Part shown: in pieces, positions 1 to 11,589 of the stretch
Position numbering within the stretch: position 1 is the first letter of the stretch
Layout: every line of letters starts with the position of its first letter
DNA from: Rattus norvegicus
Lineage: Eukaryota > Chordata > Mammalia > Rodentia > Muridae
NCBI RefSeq assembly: GCF_036323735.1
Contig: NC_086033.1
Span: forward strand, 5,848,968 to 5,912,967
Direction: 5' to 3'
DNA: 64,000 bases
Notes under the pieces: model-generated
Told to the model about the DNA's origin: nothing
What the model saw: the letters and a program-made list of their open reading frames with translations, nothing else
Databases searched by the model: none
Made by a program: the position numbers and the translations under genes

Positions 1-49
1 GAATGGCTGAATGATGGCTCTTGGCATGGGCTCTGCCTGCATCCCTTTC

Positions 50-375
50 CTAACTGCAGAGCTCAAATCTCCTCCAGTCAGGTCATCAGCTCCCCATTCT
101 GTTGCATGGAGATCAGATCGCTGCGTCTGCCTATGCAGTCTTTCTTTACCTATGAAAACCTGAGGAACTGTTCTCCATCCAGTGAGCTGTTGTAATTAAT
201 CTTGAATCTCATTGGTGTTGTTAGTGGCTGTGATGTTCACAGATTCCAGAAGACCATGTTTGAAAGGCAGTTGACTGAGGATTTCTTGGGTCTTTCTGCA
301 ATAGGGGCAGGTGTGCTGGATGAACACGACCACCTTCCCAGATGGGAACTTGCAGTTCACAAACCACTGAGCCAC
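50..375 (-). pseudogene. Glrx: Processed pseudogene of glutaredoxin-1, unit A
   Basis: The minus strand encodes WFVNCKFPSGKVVVFIQH, the dithiol motif CPYC and KTQEILSQLPFKHGLLESVN, which is glutaredoxin-1. Further on come LQQLTG, VFIGK and, in a shifted frame, SDLISMQQNGEL. It is intronless, consistent with a retrocopy. Inactivating changes: the start ATG is GTG (375), a frameshift lies in the segment after VFIGK (near 145), and a TGA stands just before the C-terminal ALQL. The active enzyme reduces glutathione mixed disulfides in the cytosol, but this copy cannot make it. The same copy is in unit B, so it predates the duplication. Confidence 0.85.
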
Positions 376-409
376 GCTGACAGGCTGCAGCTTTCCAGGA
401 AGGAACATT

Positions 410-1212
410 CGGTTGAAGGTACTGGTCCCGTGTCAAATGGAATTGGAAAACCTGATGTCTTTGCTTCTGTGGACCAAGACCGGAAAACCAAACTACATAA
501 AAATCTGAGGACAAGGTGTGAGAGGTTTGTTCTTTCCTTCAATCATGTAGGTCCTAGGGAAGGAGCTCAGGTGTAGGGAGTTGGCAACGTTTACCTTTAT
601 CTGCTGAGCCATCTCTCCTGCTGAATCCCTCAATCATGGAACTGAAGAAACTCTGTATCCTTCCTGGTATTCTGTGTATGTATCTATGTATCATTCGCAG
701 AGTGGATACTTTTGTCTGTTGGTTGGAAAGGCCAGTCTGGAGGGCTCATAGTTGGTCTCAGTAGTCCAGTCCAGGAGCTGCTTTACAAGAACCATTCACT
801 GATCTGGAAGAAACTCTTTTTATAGGCAGTGAGATCTACTGGAACAATATCAACCATCCTTCTCTCTTCCCCTTTTTGAACTGAATCATTCTCCACCAAA
901 GGCCTGTGGTCTCTGCTGCAGGCTGCATCCCTGAGGGTGTCTGAAGCTTGCTCATAGCAGTGCATTTATGGGACGGCAACATGATTTCCTTACCACCTCA
1001 CCCCCAGGAGAGTTTTTCAATTCTTTATTTAATCTGATGGGTCTAATCTACATCGTCACGCAGGATGAGATGTGGGAGTTCTGCTCCAACCCTTACAGTA
1101 AGAGATGCTGAGATATGATGCTGTACCCACTAATGCCGTACATGGACACCAGCAGTTTAGACAATAATCACGACTGTCCAATATATGTGTTCCTACTGGT
1201 CTCTAGTAAGAG
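410..1212. other. Duplicated non-coding stretch beside the Glrx pseudogene
   Basis: Matches 49684-50480 in unit B. Only short frames occur and they are not conserved as proteins between units. No gene seen. Confidence 0.5.
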
Positions 1213-1218
1213 AGAGTG

Positions 1219-1733
1219 TGTTGGGAGCAGCCTCAAGATGGCGAAAGCAGCCTTCAAGTTAAAAAGCAATTGTGTTCTAGCCTTATGCTGGAATAATAAG
1301 CAATATTCTTCAGGCTAAAAAGCATTATATTTTAGCCTTATGATAGAACAAAAAACAATAGCCTTAGGTTAGATCAAAGCAGCACCTGCAGCTCTACATA
1401 AATTCAATAGATAGCATAAATCTAGGTGTCAGATCACTGAGTACCGGTGGTCAGGCACTGATGGTCAGGTCACTAAGCAACCCACCCTGCTGTTCCCCCG
1501 CTTGGCCGATTTACCTGGCCAATATCCTGGTTATCAAGCCAGGCCCATTCTTTCTGGTCACCCAACCCCTCCCCACATTTTGCTTCTACCAGTATATCTT
1601 CAGCCTGAGAAAAATTAAAAATTGTCAGCTTGATCAGACTTCTTGACTTGCTGTCCGTTCTATGTGTCTCTTGTCCCCCATTCTCTCCTAGGTGGACCCC
1701 AGACCCTGGTCGACTGCCCTGCGGGTCGGGGCA
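1219..1733 (+). mobile_element. Solo LTR of a class II (ERVK/IAP-like) retrovirus
   Basis: A 515-bp element starts TGTTGGGAGCAGCC and ends GCGGGTCGGGGCA. It is flanked by an exact 6-bp duplication AGAGTG at 1213-1218 and 1734-1739, the size typical of class II elements. The unit B site (near 50490) has the uninterrupted sequence, so it is a post-duplication insertion that later recombined to a single LTR. It contains internal near-repeats of an AGCCTTATG-type motif (1275-1365). Confidence 0.85.
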
Positions 1734-1739
1734 AGAGTG

Positions 1740-2583
1740 AGAAAATATGCCTTGTACATATGAAGCCAGAAAAGAATTTGTGGTTCTAGAAGACAAGGTA
1801 CGAAGGACTGCGTGAAAATCCTAGTGACTGAGAAAGCAGCCTGGAGCCAGTTGTGTTATTGAGACTTCAGACAGCTTGGCCTTTAGAAAAGTGACACAGC
1901 AGACTTCCATGAGCAAATCCTTAGCCTGGAAGATGTAGTTATGGTAGCCAAGAAAACAAACACAGAACTGTCCCCTCTGTCTGCCTCTTACTACTCTGAT
2001 GTCCCACATCACAGGAGGCTGAATGGTCTTCCGCATACCCTGAGACGCAGCTCACAAGGGACAGCACCTGTCTTCAACAGGGCTTCATCTGAGCCTGCCC
2101 TTGGCCTGTGGTGGATGTGCAGGAAGTGAGCTGATAGGTGAAACGTAGCCTTGCTGGGTCTCAAAGTGCAGCTTGAGACTCACCCACTGTGATTGTCAAC
2201 ACTTCCATGTCTCCATTGGGAGGGCAGTGTCACAATGTCCTCCTACTGTCTTCTCACTGCATTCACATGCTTCGTGTGACACAAGCTCATTCACAGTTCC
2301 ACAGGATGCAGCATAGCTTCAGAGCCCTCATGTCTGGGCACAGAAGCCAAGAGAGCAATGTCACAGTTCACAGTGACAATGTAGATATGCCAGGGCATTT
2401 CCTCCAAGTTTTACTTTCAAGTATATCCTTTTATTGCAGTTTATGCTACTCTTTCTAGAAGGCCACGTTGCGGGAGAGCATTTGGATTTTGCCCCATCCA
2501 CAGTTTACAGATTACTTATATAGACTCCTAGAGGAATTCAGTGGCAAGGTTTCCCTAAAGTTGTATGCAAACTAACCATACAC

Positions 2584-2639
<56 letters not shown>

Positions 2640-3890
2640 TGCAAGGATAATAGAGATGTGCATGTTGAAGTAAAGTTAGGACAGTGGATCTAGAAGATAA
2701 GAGGTGAAGTGTTGTGCTAAACTCTAAGACCCTAGGATAGAGGATGGGAAACAATTGTGAGTGGGGCTTTCCCACACCTTGGCCACATGAACAATGCAGT
2801 GAGAAACAACAGACCTGCATGGTCAAAGCCAAAGCCCAGGAATGTACACAGTCTATTGAATGTGATCGCAGCTCATCTCTCTGATCTGTAATAGAAGAGT
2901 TCAGGTGTTTCTCACACACACTGCTTTGTAGCACCAGAGGGCAAGCGCCTCTCCTGCATACTACTTCATTATAGTCCACCCCTAGCACCCTGAAGGGTAT
3001 TTAAGAATGGACCTGACAGGTGATCTTTTGACCTAGCTTAATATGTAGCTGAAGCTGAGAATGTCAACATCCCCAGAGCTCTGTTGAGCAGGGGGAGCTG
3101 ATTTCCTCTGGCTCCCTTAGCAATGCTTCAGAAAACCAAGGAGACAGCCTCCTCAGGCATATTCACAGCTGCACAGGATGGAACTTGGCTTCAGAACACC
3201 GTAGTCTGTAGGTACAAAGCCAGGATGAAAATACAAACTCCATCAGCACTCATTTGCTGTGGTGATGCCCAGAATCACAGATCGATCTCTCTAGACCCCA
3301 GGACTGTAGTAATAGATGCCTTGTATTGGTAGAACATGATCGTTTAGTGCACCCACTTACTGCTCAGGACACCTAGAGAAGTCAGGAAGGAGCCAGTCCT
3401 GGTTCTGGTTCACTGACTAACAGTTCTTCACTGCACTAGAAAACTGCATGACACTCACACGTGTTGACTCAGAAATCTAAGGGGACCACTATCAGGGAAT
3501 GGTAGTCAGAATAACTCTAGTGGAAAGCCAGAGATGATGAGGTCTCATCTAGAAGTCTTCTCTCTCCCAGATATGAGTGTCAGACACAAACTGAACCAAT
3601 CCAAAGGGGGAAGAGTCAGCTCTGAGCCGAGGATACGACACTAGTCTCTCCCTTCTTCCTAAGGACCTTTGTCTTCTAAGTAAAAGGAGTAAAAGGCATA
3701 ATGTCTCAGGAAAACAGTGGTGTCCTTCCCAACAACTGGCTTCTGAAATAGAGAAATTAATGATGTAAAGGCTCTGACTTCCAGGAACCATAACAAGCAG
3801 GGAAGTCCAGCTGCTTCTTATATGCTCCCAGCTCCAGATTTCCATACCTGGAAGCCTCAGCTCAAGGCTCTCTCCTCAAGGAACCTCCTC
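1740..3890. other. Non-coding stretch of unit A, partly deleted in B
   Basis: Positions 1740-2488 match 50495-51238; 2489-4176 has no counterpart in B. Apart from the CA tract and a scrap resembling a gene A intron (3060-3130), I see nothing. Confidence 0.5.
2577..2637. repeat. (CA)n microsatellite
   Basis: About 30 CA units with one CG interruption near the start. It lies in the 1.7-kb stretch deleted from unit B. Confidence 0.95.
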
Positions 3891-3894
3891 ACCC

Positions 3895-4170
3895 TTTGCC
3901 CAGAGGTCACTGAGCTTTCCCAAGGACCATTTATTTCTTCCTTTTATACGACAAGACAGAAGGGCATCTTCCTTCTCCCCAACTCTCATCTCTTCATGCT
4001 CTTTGTTCTTTCTCACAAATGGCCTGCTTAGCCTGGACAACAGGTCAATCAGTGAACCATAGAGGCACTGAAGGAATATCCCACAGGCAGTTGGTGCCAC
4101 CACAACACTTGTGACACCACAGAAGATGCCAGGGCTCTCCTGGATACAAGAGATTGTTCAGGGAAGGGTC
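3895..4170 (-). pseudogene. Copy D: ruined exon 1 and promoter side of a fourth family member (unit A)
   Basis: From about 4080 upward the sequence matches the upstream module of genes A and C (CACAGGCAGTTGGTG, then a TGGATACAAGAGAT motif). Below it, 3895-4060 aligns loosely with gene C exon 1. The start codon is lost and the donor position reads GTGACC rather than GTGAGT. Exons 2-4 are not recognisable below it, although 3060-3130 resembles an intron of gene A (GGGAGCTGATTTCC). This is a remnant only. In unit B most of it is deleted. Confidence 0.5.
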
Positions 4171-5060
4171 TACTGACGACGTCACCGGGAACTGCCAGGG
4201 CCTCCTGCTAACCAGCTTTCCTTATGGTGACCAGATTCTGAGGTGCCATCTCCAGGAGGCTCTCCAGTGACACAATGGAACCCTTTCCATGTCTCCTCCC
4301 TCTAAAGCTAGAGATTTCTCTTTGCTTCATTAGTAGTTACCTGCTCTGAAAGGGCAGATTGCGTCAGGGGCCTGGCATGGGGAGAAAACATCAAGGGACA
4401 CGGGGTGGAAGATTCTTCTGGATAATAATTTTATTCCCAGATCCAGTCCTGTGACATACATTCCAATTTCCTAGGTTTTCCTGGTTTCCCAAAAGCCAGT
4501 ATTTCCCTCCAGACCTTTAATTTATTGGATATTGATTTCATTTTCTTATTGTGCATTCCTTCCAAGGTGTCTTTCTTTACACATATTCATGGATGTGTAC
4601 TCACAAAGTCTCTGTTTTGCATCCCTCTGTTGCAATGATCTTGGTAACATAGTGAACCCAGTTATACAGTGAATATAAAACTTTAAATGTTGTGCACCTA
4701 CTTCAAATGATAAACTTCCAAATCCTTTCTCCAAAAAATAACCAGATATCAGTGAGCAAAGGACAACGTGGACGGAGATTGGTCCTCTGCAGTTCCATTA
4801 GACGTCACTTCTCTAGTGTCCACCTTCCTGAGTTCCCAGGGACAGGCCTGAGGGTGTTAGAGTTTGGACCATGACCCTGTATTCATGCCAAACATAAGAT
4901 CCAGGAGGTTGGGCAGGGAGTGGAAGGGCTTGAGGTCAGGTGAAAGCTCAACGTTAATAGGTCCAGAAGTTCTGGAGGGAGTCTATTTGGCCTTGTCATC
5001 TGTGGCTTCTACCTTCTTGACCTAGTTGTAAGGAATCCATGTTAAAATTCCACCTAACCT
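4171..5060 (-). other. Copy D upstream module, unit A
   Basis: This stretch aligns with the region upstream of gene C (34420-35340) and, in part, of gene A (15450-16020). Shared marks are the GATTTCTCT and TATTGTGCATTCCTT motifs and the segment ending GTCATCTGTGGCTTCT. It has no open gene of its own. It is the family's duplicated 5' flank. Confidence 0.55.
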
Positions 5061-5289
5061 CATAACTGTAAGAGTGTAAAACATCGCCACGTAGGTCCTT
5101 GTAAATTGCTTTCATTGTCCTTTTCGATGCCCACTTGGCTCATGCAGTTTCACTACCACCAGGTCCAAATTAGGGGATATTGTTGATAGATTTAGAGGTT
5201 TACTGGGTCTCTCTGATAGTCAAAGTAATAGACTTTACAGAGAACTGGACGGACAGGATTTCAAGAATAAAATAGTTGAAGAATTCTGC

Positions 5290-6060
5290 CAAGTGCTGAT
5301 CTCTAAGACTTAGAAGCCATGGGGGGGGTGTATTGTAAACATAATATCATATGGTTCAATCCCTCCTTGTATGGAGTACAGCAGGCCCAAAATAAGAAAA
5401 GAGCCTTTCCACCCTTCCTGGACTCTAATGAGAGTTTCCATAGTGTTTCCTTTAACGTCTTGTTCATTATTTCCACCTGCCCAGAATTCTGCACAACAAA
5501 GACTCCAAACTATGCATACATCTTTGACTGTTATTTACAGGCTTTGGCTGTGAGAGCTGGGCTATTATATGGCAGCATTCCTAGTGAGTGGCAAAATTAG
5601 GGGGAAAGTTCCTAGCAGAGCTTTCTAGTTGCTCTATGATCAGTTTCAGTCTGATGTAGTGAGTTTCTACTCACCCAGAAAAGGTATCAATAAAACAAGC
5701 AGGTACTTTTATCTTATTCTAGGAGGCCATGTGTCAGTTAATTCAGGTTCCCATAATTTATTATAGCGTTGGCTACCTGTATGCAATCCTTTATGGGTAA
5801 ATGATCTCTGTTTTTTATTTACATAGGTGTAAATGTGGCATCTGGCTTTGACATCTCCTTCTACACTGTCCAGTGTATGTGGGTATAACATACCTTGCTG
5901 ATGGCAACTGAGAGAGTTCTGTGGACCCAAACAAGTAGTCTGGTAAAGGTGAGTTACCAGAAACCTGCCAATTATTTCTGGAAGAATGATCTTTCCCTCT
6001 GGTGTTCACCACCAACCTCTGGCGTCAAGCTATCCATTTGATTCTTTTGCATCCTCACCT
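5290..6060 (-). pseudogene. Decayed class I retroviral integrase fragment, unit A
   Basis: Minus-strand pieces resemble integrase of a gammaretrovirus-like element: a DTFSGW-like core region (5655-5690, with stops) and a C-terminal part containing SGQVEIMNKTLKETLWKLSL (5400-5490). Frames shift between them and no LTR is recognised nearby. The unit B copy has the same lesions, so it is older than the duplication. It is unrelated in age to the provirus in unit B. Confidence 0.6.
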
Positions 6061-6146
6061 CTTGGTTATACTCGAAATACACAAGATCTAAGGCACAGAC
6101 CACATAAAACTCAAGAAGGATGACTGAAATGTGGATGCTTCACTCC

Positions 6147-6810
6147 ATTTTTTTTTATTAATTTGAGTATTTCTTATATTCATTTCGAGTGTTATTCCCT
6201 TTCCGGGTTTCCGGGCAAACATCCCCCTCCCCCCTCCCCTTCTTTATGGGTGTTCCCCTCCCAACCCTCCCCCCATTGCTGCCCTCCCCCCAACAGTCTA
6301 GTTCACTGGGGGTTCAGTCTTAGCAGGACCCAGGGCTTCCCCTTCCACTGGTGCTCTTACTAGAATATTCATTGCTACCTATGAGGTCAGAGTCCAGGGT
6401 CAGTCCATGTATAGTCTTTAGGTATTGGAAGTTATTTAGTCTTTAGTCCCTGGAAGCTCTGGTTGCTTGGCATTGTTGTTCATATGGGGTCTCGAGCCCC
6501 TTCAAGCTCTTCCAGTTCTTTCTCTGATTCCTTCAACGGGGGTCCTATTCTCAGTTCAGTGGTTTGCTGCTGGCATTCGCCTCTGTATTTGCTGTATTCT
6601 GGCTGTGTCTCTCAGGAGCGATCTACATCCGGCTCCTGTCAGTCTGCACTTCTTTGCTTCATCCATCTTGTCTAATTGGGTGGCTGTATATATATGGGCC
6701 ACATGTGGGGCAGGCTCTGAATGGGTGTTCCATCAGTCTCTGTTTTAATCTTTGCCTCTCTCTTCCCTGCCAAGGGTATTCTTGTTCCCCCTTTAAAGAA
6801 GGAGTGAAGC
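6147..6810 (-). mobile_element. Antisense 5'-truncated L1 inserted in the older L1, unit A only
   Basis: It starts with poly-T (the L1 tail) and runs through the C-rich complement of the G-rich 3'UTR. It ends at 6810 exactly where its sequence mirrors the host L1. A 4-bp CTCC at 6143-6146 and 6811-6814 may be the target duplication or microhomology. It is absent at the unit B site near 53190. Confidence 0.8.
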
Positions 6811-6922
6811 CTCCTTCTTTAAAGGGGGAACAAAAATATCCACAGGAGGGGATAGGGAGGCAAATTTTAGAGCAGAGAATGAAGGAACGCCATTCAGAGC
6901 CTGCCCCACATGTGGTCCACAC

Positions 6923-6929
6923 CTATCTT

Positions 6930-6982
<53 letters not shown>
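6923..6982. repeat. (CTAT)n microsatellite, unit A
   Basis: About 14 units inside the L1 3' region. The matching place in unit B carries GATA-type repeats. Confidence 0.95.
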
Positions 6983-7499
6983 GTCCACCAAAACTAGATA
7001 AGAGGGATGAAGCTAAGAAGTGCATGCTGACATGTACCAGATATAGATCTCTCCTGAAATACACAGCCAGAACATGTCAAATACAGAGTCAACTGCCAGA
7101 AGGAAACCACTGAACTGAGAACGGGACACCCATTGGAGGAACTAGGGAAAGGACTGAAGGAGCTGAAGGGGCTTGCAACCCCATAAAAACCAACCAGAGC
7201 TTCCAGGGACCAAACCACTGCCCAAAGACTACACATGGACTGACCCTCCATAGGTAGCAGTAAATAGCATTGTTGGGGCAACACTGGAAGGGGAAGCCTT
7301 TGGTACTACCAAGGTTGAACCCACAGTGAAGGGAATTTTGGAGAGGGCAGTAACGGGGGTAGGGTGGGGGGGGGACACCCATTTAGAACGGGAAGAGGAG
7401 GGGTTAGGGGGCTGATGCACAGGAAACCGGGAAAAGGAATAACATTTGAAATGTAAATAAGAAATGCCCAATTTAATAAAAATGGGAGAAAAAGAATAA

Positions 7500-7695
7500 C
7501 AACAAACAAACCAACAAAAACAATAGAGAAAATGTTCCAGGGGCAGTGCAGGGGAATATGGGTGAACAATAAGGGGGATGTATAGGGGGATACACATATG
7601 GGGAAGGGAGAGGGAAGGGAATGGGTGCTTAAGGAAGGAAACAAGGATGGGGAATAACGTTTGAAATGTAAGTAAAGAGATATATATAATAAAAA
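7500..7695 (+). mobile_element. Second L1 3' tail, unit A
   Basis: A G-rich stretch followed by GGGGAATAACGTTTGAAATG and an AT-rich tail, 200 bases after the previous L1 end. The same double end is in unit B. Confidence 0.6.
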
Positions 7696-8151
7696 ATTTT
7701 AAAAATATCGTTCCTCCAAAATTGCTGGAATTCAATAAATCTGCAGTAATAACCGATGCTATATTACAAGGAATGCAGAGGCATACAGCTCCGTGTGTCC
7801 TGATCGCTTTTTATATTCCCCTACTGAATGGTTTTATTTCCTCTAAGGTATTAGAGAAATACTTCTGTGTTTCTCCTTTGTCTGTCATTATAAAGGAAGC
7901 CAAATTTGTGAGCCCCAGGATAAAGCAAGGATATTTTTCATCATGAAGGTGGGTTCCACAGAGCACGACACACTGTCTACATCAAGAGCACAGTTTCCTG
8001 TGCAGCTCTGGCTGGCTGTGAACTGATGGTGAAGCCTAAGCTGCATGAGACTTGCAGAAAACCACTCTTGCCTTACACTTGTGCTGTTACAGGAGGAAGA
8101 ACCACACACGACTCAGGACGGTCTTGTGAGTTAGGGATTAAAGGTCACATT

Positions 8152-8157
8152 TTTATT
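8152..8157 (-). terminator. Possible polyadenylation signal for gene A
   Basis: AATAAA on the minus strand, about 1.4 kb beyond candidate exon 5, in an AT-rich stretch. It is a candidate only; such hexamers are frequent here. Confidence 0.25.
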
Positions 8158-8159
8158 TA

Positions 8160-9530
8160 TAGACAAACATTAATTTATTCAAGAAAATTTTAAAGTAGGG
8201 AGTCAATGAGTTCAATGTATATAGCCTTAAGAATATAGCATATTAATTAAAAATCTAATGTTAACAAATAAATAACAAAACTTCAAATGTAAACAAATAA
8301 AACCAAATGCATAAAACAACCAAATTTCAAACTAAAAACTAAATATAACAAGTAAATTAGTCAGCATTCAATTCCTGCTGATTTTTCAACATATAACTCC
8401 AGCCTGTTGCTGGCCTTGCAAACACAGCAGAACGGCAGGTAAGATGGTAAAAATCTCTTCAAGAGGCATGTAGACGCCTCATTCAGTGTAGTTGGTTGTT
8501 GGTGGACAAGTCATCAAAAGGTTAAACGTGAGGCATGTTCCAGGCCACATCTCAAGGTCTTTCAAATTTAGCCCAAGATTGGTATGGTTACAAGGACTGA
8601 GATGCGGGAGGTGGTGTCAATCTTTGCACCCTCAGTGCTCCTGGTGGACAGTCCTGTCTCTGAGAGCTGTAGTCCTGGTCTGGGCCCTGGGAAAGCTTCT
8701 GCTGCAGTGTTCAGACCTAGGGGTGGAAAAGACCTGGTGAGGACCTGCCATGTCACTTATCCCATACACAGCAGCACAATTCAGCAGGATAATGCAGGAT
8801 GATCTTTCATCTGAGGCCATTAACTCATGCCCAAGAGAGAAGGGTAAGAGATCCCACAGGCCTGCATATTTTCTCAGCTTTTAAAACTGCTAAAAATTGA
8901 ACAGTGAAAAGCAGATAATTCTAATCGTTCATATATATTATATTTTAATATTATGTAACAATGTCTAAATGTCATTTGAGGAGAGATATGAACAACCTAG
9001 AAAACAATAGGAAGGCCTTGGAAGCTTGGCCATGTCTGCAATGAAGACTATTATTATTCCTCCAGTGCAGGAATATGCCTGGGGTCCACCTGACAACCTC
9101 AATGTCTGCAAAGACCCAGAGAAACAATATCTCAAGAAGTACATGCACACCGAAGTGATATTATATTTGGCAAGAATATGGTGCATGGAAATCTTGCCAA
9201 GACTAAGCATTGAACTCTAAAGGAGATTCTCATGCAGAAAATAAACTATACACTCCTCTGTTTATGGGTATCGTAAAACTATTTATGGGGAGACTTAAAG
9301 GCACTGGGCTCAGATAATACAAGAGAGCTCAGACTGGAGGGATCAGTACACAGTAGCCAGAATCTCTATGGATCACATACACTTCATGGACGGAATTTCT
9401 TTTAAATGCACAAGAATAATATTCTGAGCTGCTCCTAGCTGACAGATGCTGAGAACTATGGAGAAAGTCACACACCCAATAAGACAGTTTATAAGTACAG
9501 GGAATCTACTTGGGTCCTTTCATCCTGTGC
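8160..9530. other. 3' part of gene A region, mostly untranslated or intronic
   Basis: AT-rich at 8140-8360. The minus strand at 8590-8745 has an acceptor-like CACCCCTAG followed by an open 28-47 codon segment in two frames (RSEHCSRSFPRAQ or LNTAAEAFPGPRPG). It is similarly open in unit B (55050-55205). It may be another 3' exon; not established. Confidence 0.3.
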
Positions 9531-9532
9531 TT

Positions 9533-9652
9533 TCAAACCGTCTCAGTGACACTGAAATGATGCTGCATCTTCTCACACAAGGCCTTTTCCTCAGTAACCA
9601 GTTTTTTCTGATTCAGGGGGTCCTGCAGACTTTCCTCCATGCTCTCCTCATC
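9533..9652 (-). CDS. Gene A candidate exon 5 (39 codons plus stop)
   Basis: An open minus-strand segment starts right after a CCAG acceptor-like end and runs 39 codons to TGA. It encodes DEESMEESLQDPLNQKKLVT, then EEKALCEKMQHHFS, a charged coiled-coil segment with the same character as exons 2-4. The unit B copy keeps the frame without indels, suggesting past coding selection. Two problems: exon 4 ends in phase 2 while this frame needs phase 0, and no convincing donor follows, so it would be terminal. If spliced by the visible phase, translation would end after about 12 other residues. Confidence 0.5.
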   Translation of the reverse strand, partial: DEESMEESLQDPLNQKKLVTEEKALCEKMQHHFSVTETV

Positions 9653-9852
9653 CTGGTCGTTAGAAGATTATATTGTCCATGGAGACAGGCATGTATACAG
9701 ACACAGACAGACAGACACCCAGAAATACACACTTTTGAACTCACCCAAATATATTTGTTCACACATACAAGCAGAGTATTTTGCAGAACGTGGTTGGTTT
9801 CCCAGTTAATGGCAATAGAAGAGATCACCCAGTCTACTATTGTGGCATAAGA

Positions 9853-11114
9853 AAAAAAAAAAAAACCTGGAATGGGGTAAGTACACAGTGAGCATAGCCT
9901 AAAGACAGCTCAGCCAATAAAGTGTATTCCCCTGAAAATCAGAAATTAGAAATGTGACATCTAGGCCTGTTAGCCAAGCCTCCTTAGCAAGTTCACAAGG
10001 CTGTGCACAGGAGGCTGATTTCAGGCAACAGAGCACTGGGTGGGGGCAGGTGAGCCTCTTCTGCCCTCTGCTCACTGTTTCCCAGTGCATGCAAAGTGAG
10101 CTGCATTTTTCAATATGAGGTCCCTTTACCATACAGTACCTGACAGGGGAAACAAATTACCAGCACAAACAGCTAGGAAATCTCCATAACCACAATCCAA
10201 GGTAAAACTTGTAATGGGATGCTATCAGATATAATTCGAGTAAGAGAAGGCTAATTCAAAGCCAAATGCTGGCAGGTATAATCAAACTCAGCCACAGTCC
10301 ATGGAAGGGCTGGACAACATTGTACCTTTTCCCTTTCTGATTGATGGACATCTGGATAATTTTGCTTCATGGCTGCTGTGAGGTGAACCACTACAACACT
10401 AATGTGCCACAGTTTCTCTGCTCACACCGACTTCTTGTTCTGGAATCGCTGTGTCAAAGGTTGAACTTTCACAAGAGTTGTACATGGTTTCTCACAGGGC
10501 TACCCATTTGACACCTCCAGCAATGTCTGAGGGTCATCACTGTTCTAAACCCTCCTTACAGATGATTTTCACTCAGATCAAATGATTTTGAATAACAATG
10601 GTTAAGATTGCCACAACACAACACAGGGTGAGTGCTGTCGACTATTTTGGGCCTAAGTTTCTGTCTGAGGCAAAGATGTGATTCCACCTCAGCATAACTC
10701 CTGGACATCTTCTGCTTGCAGATTCAACTCTAAGCAAATTAATCTTTCAATTAACAAATTCCAGGCCAAACTCCAAAGCCAAGGTGTATTCAACCAAGTT
10801 TAGGCGATTCTGGAGAGAAAGTGGTGCCAGGTAACGATTAACATAACCAGGATGTTGAGTAGAGACAACAAGCACATGACCTTCCAGTGTTACTATACAC
10901 CGAGAGCAAAGGAGGCAGAAGAGCCCTGAGTCAGCAGTTTCCACACTCAGGTACATGAATATCACACAGCAGCCTCTCCTCACATCCCTGTACCCCATTC
11001 CTGAGTTTTTCTCCAAATATTGTCAATGTTGATGAATAGTTTCCCCAGTGTAATAATTTTAATAGTAATCAAAATCCCATTAAGAACAGTTTAAAACTAA
11101 TTGGAAAAATTGTG

Positions 11115-11116
<2 letters not shown>
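9853..11116. other. Intron-like stretch of gene A
   Basis: Matches 56340-57590 in unit B. No conserved frame is seen. Confidence 0.4.
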
Positions 11117-11207
<91 letters not shown>

Positions 11208-11210
11208 CTT
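11117..11210. repeat. (TC)n then (TA)n, unit A
   Basis: About 26 TC units followed by TA units. In unit B the counterpart is a (GT)n tract (57607-57645), so this locus has been replaced or re-expanded. Confidence 0.95.
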
Positions 11211-11448
11211 TAACATGGTTCTATATATGTTCATATAGACTAATACAACATATATAAATATATGTGTCTGTGTTCAGAAACTAGATGAGTTCACACACAC
11301 TCTCTCTCATACACACACACACACATGCACAAATACACACATATACACACACTTCTATATATAAGCACCCATACCACAAACACTTAAAACTCCCAATGTT
11401 CAATATGCACCATAGCAATAAATATGCTCACACATCTGTGCCCACAGA

Positions 11449-11452
<4 letters not shown>

Positions 11453-11502
<50 letters not shown>

Positions 11503-11525
11503 CACAGAGTGAGAGAGAGGCCGGG

Positions 11526-11584
<59 letters not shown>
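11453..11584. repeat. (CA)n followed by (GA)n, unit A
   Basis: Two long dinucleotide tracts separated by about 20 bases, downstream of the gene A exons. All open frames over them are artefacts. Confidence 0.95.

Positions 11585-11589
<5 letters not shown>

Larger units (their letters stand above)
6093..7478 (+). mobile_element. Rat L1 3' end, unit A, interrupted by a second L1
   Basis: Sense-strand L1 3' region: AAACTCAAGAAGGATGACTG, the GCATGCTGACATG segment, the G-rich tract (7340-7420) and the tail ATAACATTTGAAATG followed by an A-rich end. It is split at 6146/6811 by an antisense L1. The unit B copy (53130-53950) is not split. Confidence 0.8.

Noticed and set aside
196..408. Glutaredoxin with an N-terminal extension as a live gene
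   Set aside because: The true start is GTG, a frameshift and an in-frame stop lie downstream, and the copy is intronless.
6564..7001. 145-codon plus-strand frame ending in a Tyr-Leu-Ser-Ile repeat
   Set aside because: It spans an antisense L1, the palindrome and the (CTAT)n tract.
7229..7735. 168-codon minus-strand frame
   Set aside because: It is antisense to L1 3'UTR sequence and is not kept in unit B.
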